DNA from: Pyxidicoccus trucidator
GTDB taxonomy: Bacteria; Myxococcota; Myxococcia; Myxococcales; Myxococcaceae
Direction: 5' to 3'
Length of the DNA stretch: 64,000 nt
Assembly: GCF_010894435.1 (NCBI RefSeq)
Contig: NZ_JAAIXZ010000001.1
Location: 39,906-103,905 of the forward strand
Part shown: piece after piece, positions 1 to 11,221 of the stretch
Position numbering within the stretch: the stretch's first letter is position 1
Layout of the letters: every line of letters begins with the position of its first letter
Translations under genes and position numbers: made by a program
Notes under the pieces: model-generated
The model's database searches: none
What the model saw: the letters and a program-made list of their open reading frames with translations, nothing else
What the model was told of the DNA's origin: nothing

Positions 1-1187
<1,187 letters not shown>

Positions 1188-1203
1188 GTATCCGCCACCT
1201 GCT

Positions 1204-1224
1204 GGCCTGCCGGGGAGGCAGGCC
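1204..1224 (-). promoter_or_regulatory. Hairpin in the lonV 5' leader
   Basis: A perfect 8-bp inverted repeat (GGCCTGCC / GGCAGGCC, 5-nt loop) ends 17 bases upstream of the lonV ATG, next to the ribosome-binding region. It could affect translation or mRNA stability. The structure is seen; the role is inferred. Nothing else recognisable lies between lonV and the next gene. Confidence 0.35.
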
Positions 1225-1385
1225 ATTGAAGAGTTGCCCGTCCGCCCGCTCTGCGAGCGCGCATACGGGGTGAAGCACGTCTATAACACGCCGATTTCTG
1301 GCGCCGTTCCCCGCCTCAAGATTGGGGAACAACGTCGTGCCATCAAGGGAACACCCGTGACCTCCTCGGGCGTTCGCCCGGTATG

Positions 1386-3611
1386 TCAGCGGCCCTGCGC
1401 CGCCACCCCACCCTGGCGCATCTCCACCTCCAGCACGTGGAAGAGAAATGCGTAGAGGTCCGCACTGGACTCAATCTGCTTGGCCACTTGATCCGCGCCT
1501 CCGTGGCCCGCATTCGCCTCGATACGCAGGAGGGAGGGCGTGCGGTTGCCTGCCACGTTCTGCAGGGCCGCCACGAACTTGCGGGCGTGCATGGGGTCCA
1601 CCCGGTCGTCGTGGTCCGACGCCATCATCAGCATGGCGGGGTAGCGCACGTCCGGCCGCACGTGGTGGTAGGGCGAGTAGGCGTACAGCGTCTTGAAGTC
1701 CTCGGCCTTCTCCGCCGTCCCGTACTCCGGAATCCACGTCCGCCCGCTACCAAAGAGGTGGTAGCGCACCATGTCCAGGAGCGGCACGGCGCACACCACC
1801 GCGCCGTAGAGCTCCGGGCGCTGCGTCATGGCCGCGCCCACCAGCAGGCCACCGTTGCTGCCGCCGTAGATGGCCAGGCGCCGGGGCTGCGTGTACTTCT
1901 CGCGGGCGAGGTACTCGGCCGCCGCGTGGAAGTCGTCGAAGACGTTCTGCTTGCGGTCCAGGCGACCGGCCTCGTGCCACGCCTTCCCGTACTCGCCGCC
2001 ACCTCGCAGGTTGGCCACCGCGTAGATGCCGCCCGCGTCCAGCCAGGGGAGGATGCTCCCCCGGAAGACGGGCTCCATGTTCACGTTGAAGCCGCCGTAC
2101 CCGTAGAGCAGCGTGGGCGCGTTGCCGTCGCGCTTCAGGCCCTTGCGGTACACCAGGAACATGGGCACCCGGGTGCCATCCTTCGACGGGTAGAAGACCT
2201 GCTGCACCGTGTAGGCGTCCGGGTCCATGGGCAGCTCGACGCGGGCCCACTCCTCGGACTTCCCGGTGCTGACGGACGTCTTGTAGACGAGCCGCGGCGT
2301 CGTGAAGGACGTGTAGATGAAGTACGCCTCGTCCAGTTCCTCCTGCCCCACCAGGTTGGACGCGGCGCCCACGCCCGGCAGTTGCACCGTGCGCACCGGC
2401 TTGCCCTGCAGGGTGGCCACGCGCACCTCGGTGGTGGCGTCCTTGAGGTACTCCAGCGCCAGGTGCCCGCCGACGACCTTGGCCCCCAGCAGGGAGGCGA
2501 CCGGGTCCTCGGGGATGACTTCCTTCCACGCGGCGCGCTCGGGCCTGGCCGGGTCCACCTCGAAGACGCGCTGGCGCGGGGCGCCCTCGTCCGTGGTGAC
2601 GTAGAAGCGGTCCTTCCAGGCGTGCACCTCGTACTTCGCGCCCTCGCCCTTCACCAGCAGGCGGAAGTCCTTCTCCTCCGGCCGCTTCCAGTAGACGTCG
2701 TTCTCGCTCCAGCCGCGGATGATGTAGGCAAAGAGGTACTTGCCGTCCCGGCTCAAGTCACTCTGGAGGAAGGTGGTCGGGTCCCCCGTGTGCGGGTGCA
2801 CCAGCGCGTCGTGCCTGGGGTCCGTGCCCACCTTGTGGAAGCGGATGCTGGTGTAGCCGGGCCGCGCGTCCACGGGGATGCTCGGGTCCGTGGGCAGCCA
2901 CTCGTAGTAGAAGCCCTTGCTGTCCGGCGTCCACCGGGGCGTGGCGTACTTGCCGCCCTCAATCACGTCGACCTTGGACCACTGGCCCGAGTCCACGTCC
3001 ACCACGTGGAGCGCCGCCTCATCCGCGGCGTTGGGCTTCTGGGCGAAGACGACCTTCTTCCCGTCCCACGAGGGCGACCAGGTGCCCATGGAGAGGGAGC
3101 CGTCCTGGCTCCAGGTGTTCGGGTCCAGCAGCACCTTCTCCTGCCCCTTCTCCCCGTCGCGCCAGTAGAGGACGGACTTCTCCTTGTCCTTGTGGGTGCG
3201 GATGTAGAAGAAGCGGCCGTTGCGCCGGGCCGGCGGGGAGATGGAGTCCGTGTAGAACAGCTCCGTGAAGCGGCGGGTGAGCACGTCGCGGCCCGGCATC
3301 TTCGCCAGCTGCTCGCGTGCCAGCGCGTCCTGCGCCTTCATCCACGCCTGCACCTCCGGGGCCTTCTCGTCCTCCAGCCACCGGTAGGGGTCCGCCACCT
3401 TCACGCCGTGCAGCGTGTCCGCCACCTGCTCGGCCCGGGTTGCCGGGTAGACCATTCGCGAGGACTCCTCCTGGGCCGACACCTGCGAGGCCGACCGGGT
3501 CATGTCGCCTGGCGCCGCGGACGCGGCTGCCGGCAGTTCCTCCCGCGCCGCCTCCTTCTGGATGGCGCACGCGGCAAGAGACAGCAACGCAGGGACGAGC
3601 AGCTTTCTCAT
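1386..3611 (-). CDS. Prolyl oligopeptidase family serine peptidase (S9A), lipoprotein
   Basis: Cleaves proline-containing peptides, probably at the cell envelope. The 741-residue protein starts with a lipoprotein signal ([15 protein letters not shown]; lipobox LAAC, lipidated Cys about residue 15). A seven-bladed propeller region follows, then an alpha/beta-hydrolase domain. The catalytic triad is readable: Ser585 in GGSNGG, Asp668 in SDHDDRVDP and His703 in AGHGG; Arg670 matches the substrate-binding Arg of porcine prolyl oligopeptidase. An in-frame upstream extension exists, but the ATG at 3611 gives the signal peptide directly. It lies between clpX and lonV, separated from clpX by a hairpin, so it may have its own promoter. 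Confidence 0.93.
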   Translation of the reverse strand: MRKLLVPALLSLAACAIQKEAAREELPAAASAAPGDMTRSASQVSAQEESSRMVYPATRAEQVADTLHGVKVADPYRWLEDEKAPEVQAWMKAQDALAREQLAKMPGRDVLTRRFTELFYTDSISPPARRNGRFFYIRTHKDKEKSVLYWRDGEKGQEKVLLDPNTWSQDGSLSMGTWSPSWDGKKVVFAQKPNAADEAALHVVDVDSGQWSKVDVIEGGKYATPRWTPDSKGFYYEWLPTDPSIPVDARPGYTSIRFHKVGTDPRHDALVHPHTGDPTTFLQSDLSRDGKYLFAYIIRGWSENDVYWKRPEEKDFRLLVKGEGAKYEVHAWKDRFYVTTDEGAPRQRVFEVDPARPERAAWKEVIPEDPVASLLGAKVVGGHLALEYLKDATTEVRVATLQGKPVRTVQLPGVGAASNLVGQEELDEAYFIYTSFTTPRLVYKTSVSTGKSEEWARVELPMDPDAYTVQQVFYPSKDGTRVPMFLVYRKGLKRDGNAPTLLYGYGGFNVNMEPVFRGSILPWLDAGGIYAVANLRGGGEYGKAWHEAGRLDRKQNVFDDFHAAAEYLAREKYTQPRRLAIYGGSNGGLLVGAAMTQRPELYGAVVCAVPLLDMVRYHLFGSGRTWIPEYGTAEKAEDFKTLYAYSPYHHVRPDVRYPAMLMMASDHDDRVDPMHARKFVAALQNVAGNRTPSLLRIEANAGHGGADQVAKQIESSADLYAFLFHVLEVEMRQGGVAAQGR

Positions 3612-3752
3612 GGGGACCAGCACATACAGAAAGGCCCCCGCACGTCCCACAAAAAGTGTGGTGGGGCCGGAACCGCACGGCCCCTCTCCTAACGCGCGGG
3701 GCGCGCCGGAGCCGCCTCCTGGCTCCTTGACGCGCCCCGTCATGCCCTATGG

Positions 3753-3772
3753 GCCGCCTCCGTGGAGGCGGC
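3753..3772 (-). terminator. Hairpin downstream of clpX
   Basis: A 9-bp perfect stem (GCCGCCTCC / GGAGGCGGC) with a 2-nt loop begins 7 bases after the clpX stop codon. There is no clear U-tract, so it may be a weak terminator or an mRNA-stabilising structure. Confidence 0.5.
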
Positions 3773-3778
3773 GCTGAC

Positions 3779-5059
<1,281 letters not shown>

Positions 5060-5207
5060 GTCATCCCTCGCTGCGCCTGAAAGGCCCCCACTCCTGAAGA
5101 CCGCCCCTACCCCTGCCTCCGGACCAATCTAGTCAGCCCCTGTCCGGATCGTCCACGCACCTTCCAGGTACTTAACAGGGCGGTGGCCACGACGCAGAAA
5201 GCAGAAA

Positions 5208-5243
5208 GCCGGAGACGCGGGGACGCATTCCCGCGACTCCGGC
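5208..5243 (-). terminator. Intrinsic terminator of the tig-clpP unit
   Basis: A 14-nt inverted repeat with one mismatch (5208-5221 against 5230-5243, 8-nt loop) lies 33 bases after the clpP stop. On the minus strand it is followed by the T-rich run TTTCTGCTTTCTGC, the form of a Rho-independent terminator. It separates clpP from clpX; the rest of 5060-5276 should hold the clpX promoter, which I could not define. Confidence 0.75.
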
Positions 5244-5276
5244 CACTTACCGAGGCCCAAGGCCCCGGTTACACGA

Positions 5277-5897
5277 CTACTTCTTCTCTTCCTTGCCCAG
5301 TCCCACGACCTTCCGGGGGCTCTGGATTTCATCGATGATGCCGTAGGCCTTGGCCTCCGTCGCACCCATGAAGTAGTCGCGATCCGTGTCCTTCTCCACA
5401 CGCTCGATCGACTGGCCGGTGTGCTTGACGATGAGCTCGTTGAGCTTGGCCTTCATCCGGAGGATTTCCCGGGCCTGGATTTCGATGTCCGTGGCCTGGC
5501 CGCGCACGCCGCCCAGCGGCTGGTGGATCATGATGCGGCTGGAGGGCAGCGAGTAGCGCTTGCCCTTGGCACCGGCGAGCAGGAGGACGGCCCCCATGGA
5601 GGCCGCCTGCCCGACGCAGATGGTCGACACCGGACACTTCAGGTACTGCATGGTGTCGTAGATGGCGAGGCCGGCCGTCACCGAGCCACCAGGCGAGTTG
5701 ACGTAGAGGTTGATGTCCTTGTCCGGGTCCTCGGACTCGAGGAACAGGAGCTGGGCGACGATGACGTTGGCCACGTCATCGTCGATTTCAGTGCCCAGCA
5801 TGACGATGCGGTCCTTCAGGAGCCGGCTGTAGATGTCGTACGAGCGCTCACCGCGATGGGTCTGCTCGATGACGTAGGGAACGGGCATGAAGGGCAT
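5277..5897 (-). CDS. clpP: ATP-dependent Clp protease proteolytic subunit ClpP
   Basis: Serine peptidase subunit of the ClpXP/ClpAP proteases, 206 residues, normal length. The catalytic triad is Ser100 (GQAASMGA), His125 (MIHQPLGG) and Asp174 (TDRDYF). The start ATG at 5897 has an AGAGGT ribosome site 4 bases upstream. It lies 49 bases downstream of tig in the same direction, the classical tig-clpP arrangement, and is followed by an intrinsic terminator. Its short N-terminal region ([12 protein letters not shown]) matches the bacterial propeptide/axial-loop segment. Confidence 0.98.
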   Translation of the reverse strand: MPFMPVPYVIEQTHRGERSYDIYSRLLKDRIVMLGTEIDDDVANVIVAQLLFLESEDPDKDINLYVNSPGGSVTAGLAIYDTMQYLKCPVSTICVGQAASMGAVLLLAGAKGKRYSLPSSRIMIHQPLGGVRGQATDIEIQAREILRMKAKLNELIVKHTGQSIERVEKDTDRDYFMGATEAKAYGIIDEIQSPRKVVGLGKEEKK

Positions 5898-5946
5898 GTC
5901 GACCTCTAGTGAGACTCGGAAGCTCGCAAGCTCGGAAGATTGAACC

Positions 5947-7254
5947 TCACTGATACTTCGCCCGAGCCCTCAGGAATTCAATCGTCTTTTCCTCCCTCAG
6001 TCGGAGAGACAACCCGAGCCGCTCGTCCGGACCCTTGAAGTACTTCTTCACGGCGGCGACCGGCTGGCCGGCCTCGGTGGCCAGCTGCTCGATCCGGGCG
6101 TCCACGTCCGCGTCGGAGGCCTGGATGCTCTCCTTCTGGGCGATGGCCTCGAACAGCAGCGTGCCCTTCACCTCCTGGATGGCCTTCTCGCGCATCTCCT
6201 CGCGCAGGCGGGAGAAGTCCAGGTTGAGGCGGCTGGGGTCCACGCCCTGGCGCTGGAGCTGCTGCAGCGCGCCGCGCAGCATGGAGTCCATGGCGCGCTC
6301 CACCATGGCGCGGGGCACCTCGAAGGGGTTGCGCTCGATGAGGACCTTCATCAGGGCCTCGCGCTCCTCGCCCTCCACCTGGGCCTTGCGGGCCCGCTGC
6401 ATGTCCTCGCGCATCTTGGTGCGCAGCTCGTCCAGCGACTGGGCGATGCCGGTGTTCTTGGCGAAGTCGTCGTTGAGCTCGGGGGTGATTTCCTTCTGGA
6501 GGGACTTCACGGTGATGTGGAAGCGCGCCGTCTTCCCGCGCACCTCCTCCACCCGGTAGTCGGCCGGGAAGGCGTAGTCGATGTCCTTGGACTCGCCCAC
6601 CTTCACGCCCTCCAGGGCGGCAATCTTCGACTCCACCAGCTCGCCGGGCGCCACCTGGACGGTGATGCCGTCGGCCTTGCTGCCGGGGAACGGCTGGCCG
6701 TCGACGGTGGCCTCGAAGTCCACGGTGACCTGGTCACTGGCGGCCGCGGTGTCGCGGTCCGTGATGGGCTCCTGGCGGGCCATGGACTGGCGCATGCGCT
6801 CCAGCTGCTCGTTGATCTGCTCGTCGGTGACGGCCGTCTCCGACTTCGCCAGGGGCAGCTCCTGGTACTCCTTCGCCTCCACCTTCGGCTTCACCTCGAC
6901 GCGCGCCTCGAAGGTGAAGGGGGCGTCCGCCTTGAGGCCGGAGTTGGTGACCTGGGGGTTGGCGACGACCTCCACGTTGTGCTCGCGGATGGCCTCCACG
7001 TACGCGGCCTGCACGACGCGCTGGATGACCTCGTCCTCGACCTGGTCCTTGAAGCGCTGCTCCAGGATGCGGCGGGGGACCTTGCCCTGCCGGAAGCCAG
7101 GCAGCCGCACCTGCTGGCCGAGCTTGGAGTACGCGCGGTTGAGCTCCTCCGCGACGCGGGCGTTCTCGACCTCGATGGAGAGCTTCTTCTCGATGGGAGA
7201 GAGCTCCTCGACCTGGACCTTCATGGGGGCCTCGCTCGCCGCCGCCTCGGACAT
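5947..7254 (-). CDS. tig: Trigger factor, ribosome-associated chaperone
   Basis: Binds ribosomes near the peptide exit tunnel and shelters nascent chains. At 435 residues it has the usual length. The N-terminal ribosome-binding loop reads [11 protein letters not shown], equivalent to the GFRxGKxP signature. The central FKBP-like PPIase domain spans about residues 160-250, and the C-terminal part is a helical, charged substrate-binding arm. The start ATG is followed by [17 protein letters not shown]; the internal Met (MKVQVEE) is an alternative start. A sigma-70-like promoter can be seen upstream, between tig and tRNA-Leu. Confidence 0.96.
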   Translation of the reverse strand: MSEAAASEAPMKVQVEELSPIEKKLSIEVENARVAEELNRAYSKLGQQVRLPGFRQGKVPRRILEQRFKDQVEDEVIQRVVQAAYVEAIREHNVEVVANPQVTNSGLKADAPFTFEARVEVKPKVEAKEYQELPLAKSETAVTDEQINEQLERMRQSMARQEPITDRDTAAASDQVTVDFEATVDGQPFPGSKADGITVQVAPGELVESKIAALEGVKVGESKDIDYAFPADYRVEEVRGKTARFHITVKSLQKEITPELNDDFAKNTGIAQSLDELRTKMREDMQRARKAQVEGEEREALMKVLIERNPFEVPRAMVERAMDSMLRGALQQLQRQGVDPSRLNLDFSRLREEMREKAIQEVKGTLLFEAIAQKESIQASDADVDARIEQLATEAGQPVAAVKKYFKGPDERLGLSLRLREEKTIEFLRARAKYQ

Positions 7255-7289
7255 CCGTCCCGGGCGACGCCGGAAAAGTGGGACGTGCG

Positions 7290-7318
7290 CCTTTAGGGGA
7301 TAGGCACGAGCGGGTCAA
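7290..7318 (-). promoter_or_regulatory. Candidate sigma-70-type promoter for tig
   Basis: On the minus strand TTGACC (7313-7318) and TAAAGG (7290-7295) are separated by exactly 17 bases. The start codon of tig is about 36 bases downstream of the -10 element. The match to the -35 consensus is good and to the -10 modest. Confidence 0.45.
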
Positions 7319-7325
7319 CGCGAAA

Positions 7326-7407
7326 TGGGCGAGGAGGGACTCGAACCCTCACACCTTGCGGTACCAGATCCTAAGTCTGGCGCGTCTACCAGTTTCGCCA
7401 CCCGCCC
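7326..7407 (-). tRNA. tRNA-Leu (anticodon TAG)
   Basis: An 82-nt cloverleaf with a long variable arm as expected for Leu. Acceptor GGGCGGG pairs with CTCGCCC, the discriminator is A, and the anticodon stem CCAGA/TCTGG encloses loop CTTAGGA (anticodon TAG). The T-arm carries GGTTCGAGTCC. CCA is not encoded. It lies just upstream of the tig promoter. Confidence 0.95.
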
Positions 7408-7477
7408 GGGTGCGACCGCGCGCTGCGCCTTCCTACCGCGAAACGTCCGGTGGACGGCAGAGGCCGGAAAAAGAAAC

Positions 7478-7505
7478 GGGGCCCCTCCATTTCTGGAGGA
7501 GCCCC
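7478..7505 (-). terminator. Intrinsic terminator after tRNA-Lys
   Basis: A 12-nt inverted repeat with one mismatch (7478-7489 / 7494-7505, 4-nt loop) directly follows tRNA-Lys on the minus strand and is followed there by CGTTTCTTTTTCC. This is a textbook Rho-independent terminator, so tRNA-Leu probably has its own promoter or depends on read-through. Confidence 0.8.
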
Positions 7506-7509
7506 GGAG

Positions 7510-7582
7510 TGAGAGCGGAGGGAATCGAACCCACAACCTATGGATTAAGAGTCCATTGCTCTGCCAATTGAGCTACGCTCCC
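7510..7582 (-). tRNA. tRNA-Lys (anticodon CTT)
   Basis: A 73-nt cloverleaf: acceptor GGGAGCG pairs with CGCTCTC (one G-U), anticodon stem ATGGA/TCCAT, loop CTCTTAA (anticodon CTT), T-arm with GGTTCGATTCC, discriminator A. CCA is not encoded. It has a promoter upstream and its own terminator, so it is a stand-alone transcription unit. Confidence 0.95.
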
Positions 7583-7632
7583 GGCACTGCCCTGGTCCGT
7601 CGCCCGCCTGCGCGGCGTCCAGGTGGCGGCGG

Positions 7633-7661
7633 TAACTACAGAAGCCCGACCGTGCTGTCAA
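7633..7661 (-). promoter_or_regulatory. Sigma-70-type promoter for tRNA-Lys
   Basis: On the minus strand a perfect TTGACA (7656-7661) and TAGTTA (7633-7638) are separated by 17 bases, placing the transcript start about 44 bases before tRNA-Lys. The stretch 7583-7990 otherwise holds only this promoter and the leader of the rightward recT gene; I see no gene in it. Confidence 0.7.
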
Positions 7662-7990
7662 AAAGTATTTTCGGGCCCCCCTTCATTCCCGCTGCTGAGG
7701 ATCTGACGCTCGGAGCATCCAGCGCCTGACGCCGGTCCGCCCGCCCGGCGGCCAGCCCCCGGGACGGCTCCGGCCGCGGATGAAGCAAGCGCCCCCCGCC
7801 GCTGTTCAACATGGCCGCAGCGCGCTTTTCGTCCCGGTGCACGTGCAGTCGTGCGCCAGCCGCACTCCGGGACACGAGGCGCGTGACGGCGTCGTGGGCA
7901 CTCATGTGCAGCAAGAGGGTTCGCCGCTGCGGCAACCAGGCGGGCGGACGGAGGTCGTCCGCCCTTTTCGCGAAGACGCAGGAGATGACA

Positions 7991-9193
7991 GTGACGGAAG
8001 CCAACACCCACCCCAAGGCGGACAGCGCGACGACGGGCCAGGGCCCCCAGCAGGGAGCCTGGAGCCGGGAGCGCGCGGAGCTCGTGCGGCGCACCATCTG
8101 CCCCAAGGGCATCAGCGAGGACGAGTTCGCCCTCTTCATCGAGCAGTGCAAGCGCAGCGGGTTGGACCCGCTGCTGAAGGAAGCCTTCTGCGTGGCGCGC
8201 CGCCAGAATGTCGGCAACCGCGAGCGGCCCAACTGGGTGACGAAGTACGAGTTCCAGCCCTCCGAGGCGGGGATGCTCGCCCGGGCGGAGCGCTTCCCGG
8301 ACTTCAGGGGCATCCAGGCGAGCGCGGTGTTCGCCGAGGATGAAATCATCGTCGACCAGGGCAAGGGCGAGGTGGTGCACCGCTTCAACCCGGCCAAGCG
8401 GAAGGGCGCACTGGTGGGTGCCTGGTCGCGCGTGGTCCGCGACGGCAAGCTGCCCGTCGTCGTCTGGCTCGACTTCAGCGGCTACGTCCAGCAGACGCCG
8501 CTGTGGGCCAAGATTCCCACGACGATGATTGAGAAGTGCGCCCGCGTGGCGGCCCTGCGCAAGGCGTACCCGGAGGCCTTCGGCGGCCTGTACGTGCGCG
8601 AGGAGATGCCCGCCGAGGACTACGAGCCCCAGCAGCACCACCACGAGGAGCCGGCCCACGGCGGCGGCCCCTACGAGGTGCTGGGCGCGAAGCCCGGCCC
8701 GGTGAAGGCGTCCTTCCCCTCGCTGGCCCCCGCGCCGGCGAAGGAGGACAAGCCCCAGGCCGTGGCGCAGCCGCTCGACGTCGACGTGCCGGTGCCCCCC
8801 GCGCCCGTCCGGGCGGCGGCGGTGGAGACCGAGCCCGGCACCGGAGCCAGCACCGCGCACGGCAGGAAGAACGGCCACGCCAAGGCGGCCGCGCCCGCCC
8901 CGGGCAAGGGCCCCACCACGAGTCACGAAGAAGAGCCCCTGGCCCCCCGTCCGAAGGCCAGCGCCGTCGTCGTGGCGTTCGGCCCATACAAGGGGAAGAC
9001 GGCCTCCGAGCTCTCCGACGAGGAGCTGAGTGAGACCATCGACATGGCCAACGAGAAGCTGATGGAGCAGCCGAAGGCGCGCTGGGCCAAGGCGATGCGT
9101 GAGAACCTGGCCGCGCTGGAGGCGGAGACGGAGCTGCGCTGCCGCGTCCCCGCGTCGGGGAAGAACGGCAGCGGCGCGGCGCACGAGGCCTGA
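7991..9193 (+). CDS. RecT/Bet-family single-strand annealing protein with ExoX-like C-terminal domain
   Basis: Phage-type recombinase expected to anneal complementary single strands. The N-terminal RecT/Bet domain spans about residues 25-210 (ICPKGISEDEFALFIEQCKR, then SGLDPLLKEAFCVAR). An Ala/Pro-rich linker covers about 210-320. The C-terminal module (FGPYKGKTASELSDEELSE, about 325-375) resembles the small domain at the end of ExoX-type exonucleases. I chose GTG at 7991 because AGGAG (7980-7984) sits 6 bases before it but abuts the ATG at 7985. Lambda Bet is 261 residues; this protein is 400. No partner exonuclease, SSB or other phage gene is adjacent; the neighbours are tRNA genes, common integration targets. 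The family call is confident; activity is inferred. Confidence 0.85.
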   Translation: MTEANTHPKADSATTGQGPQQGAWSRERAELVRRTICPKGISEDEFALFIEQCKRSGLDPLLKEAFCVARRQNVGNRERPNWVTKYEFQPSEAGMLARAERFPDFRGIQASAVFAEDEIIVDQGKGEVVHRFNPAKRKGALVGAWSRVVRDGKLPVVVWLDFSGYVQQTPLWAKIPTTMIEKCARVAALRKAYPEAFGGLYVREEMPAEDYEPQQHHHEEPAHGGGPYEVLGAKPGPVKASFPSLAPAPAKEDKPQAVAQPLDVDVPVPPAPVRAAAVETEPGTGASTAHGRKNGHAKAAAPAPGKGPTTSHEEEPLAPRPKASAVVVAFGPYKGKTASELSDEELSETIDMANEKLMEQPKARWAKAMRENLAALEAETELRCRVPASGKNGSGAAHEA

Positions 9194-9220
9194 AGCCACG
9201 TCAGCAGGTGAAGTGAGGAG

Positions 9221-9252
9221 CGCCTCCGTCGCGAAAGTGGCGGGGGCGTTTT
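9221..9252 (+). terminator. Intrinsic terminator of recT
   Basis: A 12-bp stem (9221-9232 / 9237-9248, allowing G-U pairs) is capped by a GAAA tetraloop and followed by TTTTCCGTT, 27 bases after the recT stop. It also faces the leftward tRNA-Arg gene. Confidence 0.8.
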
Positions 9253-9298
9253 CCGTTCCCCTCCCGGCGGCAGTGGCTCGACTCGGGAAGAGGAGGAG

Positions 9299-9372
9299 CG
9301 CGCTCGGAGGGACTTGAACCCCCAACCCCCGGGTTCGAAGCCCGGTGCTCTATCCAGTTGAGCTACGAGCGC
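9299..9372 (-). tRNA. tRNA-Arg (anticodon TCG)
   Basis: A 74-nt cloverleaf: acceptor GCGCTCG/CGAGCGC, anticodon stem CCGGG/CCCGG with loop CTTCGAA (anticodon TCG), T-arm GGTTCAAGTCC, discriminator G. CCA is not encoded. It is 24 bases downstream of tRNA-His and probably cotranscribed with it. Confidence 0.95.
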
Positions 9373-9396
9373 AGCGAAACGGGGCGGGTGAAGGAG

Positions 9397-9471
9397 GGCG
9401 GCCAACCGGGATCGAACCGGTAACCTCAGGAGTCACAGTCCTGCGCTCTAACCAGTTGAGCTATGGCCGCC
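9397..9471 (-). tRNA. tRNA-His (anticodon GTG)
   Basis: A 75-nt cloverleaf with the 8-bp acceptor typical of His (encoded G at -1 paired with C73; GGCGGCCA with TGGCCGCC). Anticodon stem CAGGA/TCCTG, loop CTGTGAC (anticodon GTG), T-arm GGTTCGATCCC. CCA is not encoded. Confidence 0.95.
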
Positions 9472-9503
9472 GTTACAGCGCTACGACGTTTTGAAGCGCG
9501 GCT

Positions 9504-9532
9504 TCCCTATCGTGGAAACCGGGGCCGTTCAA
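9504..9532 (-). promoter_or_regulatory. Candidate promoter for tRNA-His/tRNA-Arg
   Basis: On the minus strand TTGAAC (9527-9532) and TAGGGA (9504-9509) are 17 bases apart, with tRNA-His starting about 26 bases beyond the predicted transcript start. Confidence 0.5.
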
Positions 9533-9557
9533 GACCCAAATGTGACGGCAGGCAGGT

Positions 9558-9634
9558 TGGCGCCCCAGGCAGGACTCGAACCTGCGACCCCCGGCTTAGA
9601 AGGCCGGTGCTCTATCCAGCTGAGCTACTGGAGC
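9558..9634 (-). tRNA. tRNA-Arg (anticodon TCT), CCA encoded
   Basis: A 74-nt cloverleaf plus an encoded CCA (9558-9560): acceptor GCTCCAG/CTGGGGC, anticodon stem CCGGC/GCCGG, loop CTTCTAA (anticodon TCT), T-arm GGTTCGAGTCC, discriminator G. It is the only one of the six tRNAs here with a genome-encoded CCA end. Confidence 0.95.
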
Positions 9635-9669
9635 TGGCCGGGCCGCCTGCTTCCACTGCTTTACTTCAA

Positions 9670-9744
<75 letters not shown>

Positions 9745-9825
9745 AGAAGTAGAGTCCGGCATTGTTGAACCATTGCGAACGGACGTGCAAGGCCAACGTG
9801 CCTGACAGCCCTGCATTCAGTCCGG

Positions 9826-10419
9826 CTACAGGCCCAGCAGGTGGGGCTTCATCTTCCGGAAGGCCGCCCCGCGGTGGGACACCTGGGACTTCTCCTCCGG
9901 CGTCAGCTCCGCCATCGTCCGGCCCTGCTTGTCCGGAAGGATGAAGACCGGGTCGTAGCCGAAGCCGTGGCTGCCGCTCGGGGCCTGGCCGATGCGGCCC
10001 TCGCACCGGCCCACCTCCACCCGCGCCTCGCCCCCGGGCTTCACCAGCGCCAGCGCGCACTGGAAGGACGCGGTGCGCTTCTCGTCGGGTACGCCGGCCA
10101 GCTCGGACAGGAGCTTCTCGTAGCGGGCCCTGTCGTCCCCCGGCGCATAGCGCGCGGAGTGCACCCCGGGTCTGCCTCCCAGTGCGTCCACGCACAGCCC
10201 GGAGTCGTCCGCCAGCGCGGGCAGCCCGGTGGCGTCGGCATAGGCGCGGGCCTTCTTCACCGCGTTGCCCTCGAAGGTCTCAGCGTCCTCCACCGGCTCC
10301 GGCACCGGGGGCAGGTCCGCGAGGGACACCACCTCCACCGCGTCACCCACCAGCTCGCGCAGCTCGCGCAGCTTGCCCTTGTTGGTGGTGGCGAAGAGCA
10401 GCCGGGGCCGGGGCGTCAT
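9826..10419 (-). CDS. rdgB: Non-canonical purine NTP pyrophosphatase (RdgB/HAM1)
   Basis: Hydrolyses dITP, XTP and ITP to monophosphates, keeping deaminated purines out of DNA and RNA. 197 residues, the usual length. The family signatures are present: FATTNKGK at the N-terminus, [21 protein letters not shown] in the middle, GFGYDPVF, and [10 protein letters not shown] near the C-terminus. The start codon overlaps the rph stop by 4 bases (ATGA), so it is translationally coupled to RNase PH, a common pairing in bacteria. Confidence 0.96.
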   Translation of the reverse strand: MTPRPRLLFATTNKGKLRELRELVGDAVEVVSLADLPPVPEPVEDAETFEGNAVKKARAYADATGLPALADDSGLCVDALGGRPGVHSARYAPGDDRARYEKLLSELAGVPDEKRTASFQCALALVKPGGEARVEVGRCEGRIGQAPSGSHGFGYDPVFILPDKQGRTMAELTPEEKSQVSHRGAAFRKMKPHLLGL

Positions 10420-11129
10420 CCCAGCACCTTCGCCTGCGCGGCGACGAGCTGCTGGATGGCGGCCAGCCCTCCGTCCACCATGGCGTCCAGCGTCTTCTTG
10501 TCGAAGAGCTGGTGCTCGGCGGTGCCCTGCAGCTCCACCATGCGGCCGTCCGCGGTGGCCACGAGGTTCAGGTCCACGTCCGCGGTGGAGTCCTCGTCGT
10601 AGTCCAGGTCCACCCGCACCTCGCCCTTCACCACGCCCACGGACACGGCCGCCAGCGGCGTCAGCTTGGGCGTCTTCGTCAGGGTGCCCGCCTTCTGGAG
10701 CGAGCGCAGCGCGAGCACCAGCGCCACATAGGCCCCGGTGATGGAGGCGGTGCGCGTGCCGCCGTCCGCCTGGAGCACGTCGCAGTCCAGGGTGAGCGTG
10801 CGAGTGCCCAGCGTGGACAGGTCCACCGCCGCGCGCAGCGAGCGGCCGATGAGGCGCTGGATTTCCATGGTGCGGCCGGTCTGCTTGCCCTTGGCGGACT
10901 CGCGCTGGTTCCGCGAGTGCGTCGCACGCGGCAGCATGCCGTACTCGGCCGTCACCCAGCCGGTGCCCTTGCCCATCAGATGGGGCGGCACCCGCTCCTC
11001 GGTCGAACAGGTGACGAGCACCTTGGTGTGACCGAACTCCACCTGCACGGAGCCCTCCGCGTAGCGGGAGACACCGGGGGTCAGGATGATGGGGCGAAGG
11101 TCCAGCGCACCACGTTGGAAGGAACGCAC
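10416..11129 (-). CDS. rph: Ribonuclease PH
   Basis: Phosphorolytic 3'-5' exoribonuclease that trims tRNA 3' ends; hexameric in the cytoplasm. The 237-residue frame contains the conserved core [19 protein letters not shown] and [20 protein letters not shown] chose GTG at 11129 ([13 protein letters not shown]) because AGGAG lies 6 bases upstream; longer in-frame starts add nothing family-like. It overlaps rdgB by 4 bases. The upstream amidase gene runs in the same direction 92 bases away. Confidence 0.95.
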   Translation of the reverse strand: MRSFQRGALDLRPIILTPGVSRYAEGSVQVEFGHTKVLVTCSTEERVPPHLMGKGTGWVTAEYGMLPRATHSRNQRESAKGKQTGRTMEIQRLIGRSLRAAVDLSTLGTRTLTLDCDVLQADGGTRTASITGAYVALVLALRSLQKAGTLTKTPKLTPLAAVSVGVVKGEVRVDLDYDEDSTADVDLNLVATADGRMVELQGTAEHQLFDKKTLDAMVDGGLAAIQQLVAAQAKVLG

Positions 11130-11221
11130 GGCAGGCTCCTGGGGCAGATGGAGAGGGGTGGGCACCTCCTGTCTACCAGAGCCGCGCCACGTGGGTGGCA
11201 TCTACCGCCGCCCGTCTGCCC

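Noticed and set aside
1383..3692. Long rightward frame of 769 codons over the prolyl oligopeptidase gene.
   Set aside because: Opposite-strand shadow of a gene with an intact catalytic triad; no domain is recognisable.
7658..9325. Long leftward open frame of 555 codons over recT.
   Set aside because: It lies opposite a recognisable RecT gene, covers a tRNA gene and has the composition expected of a high-GC shadow frame.
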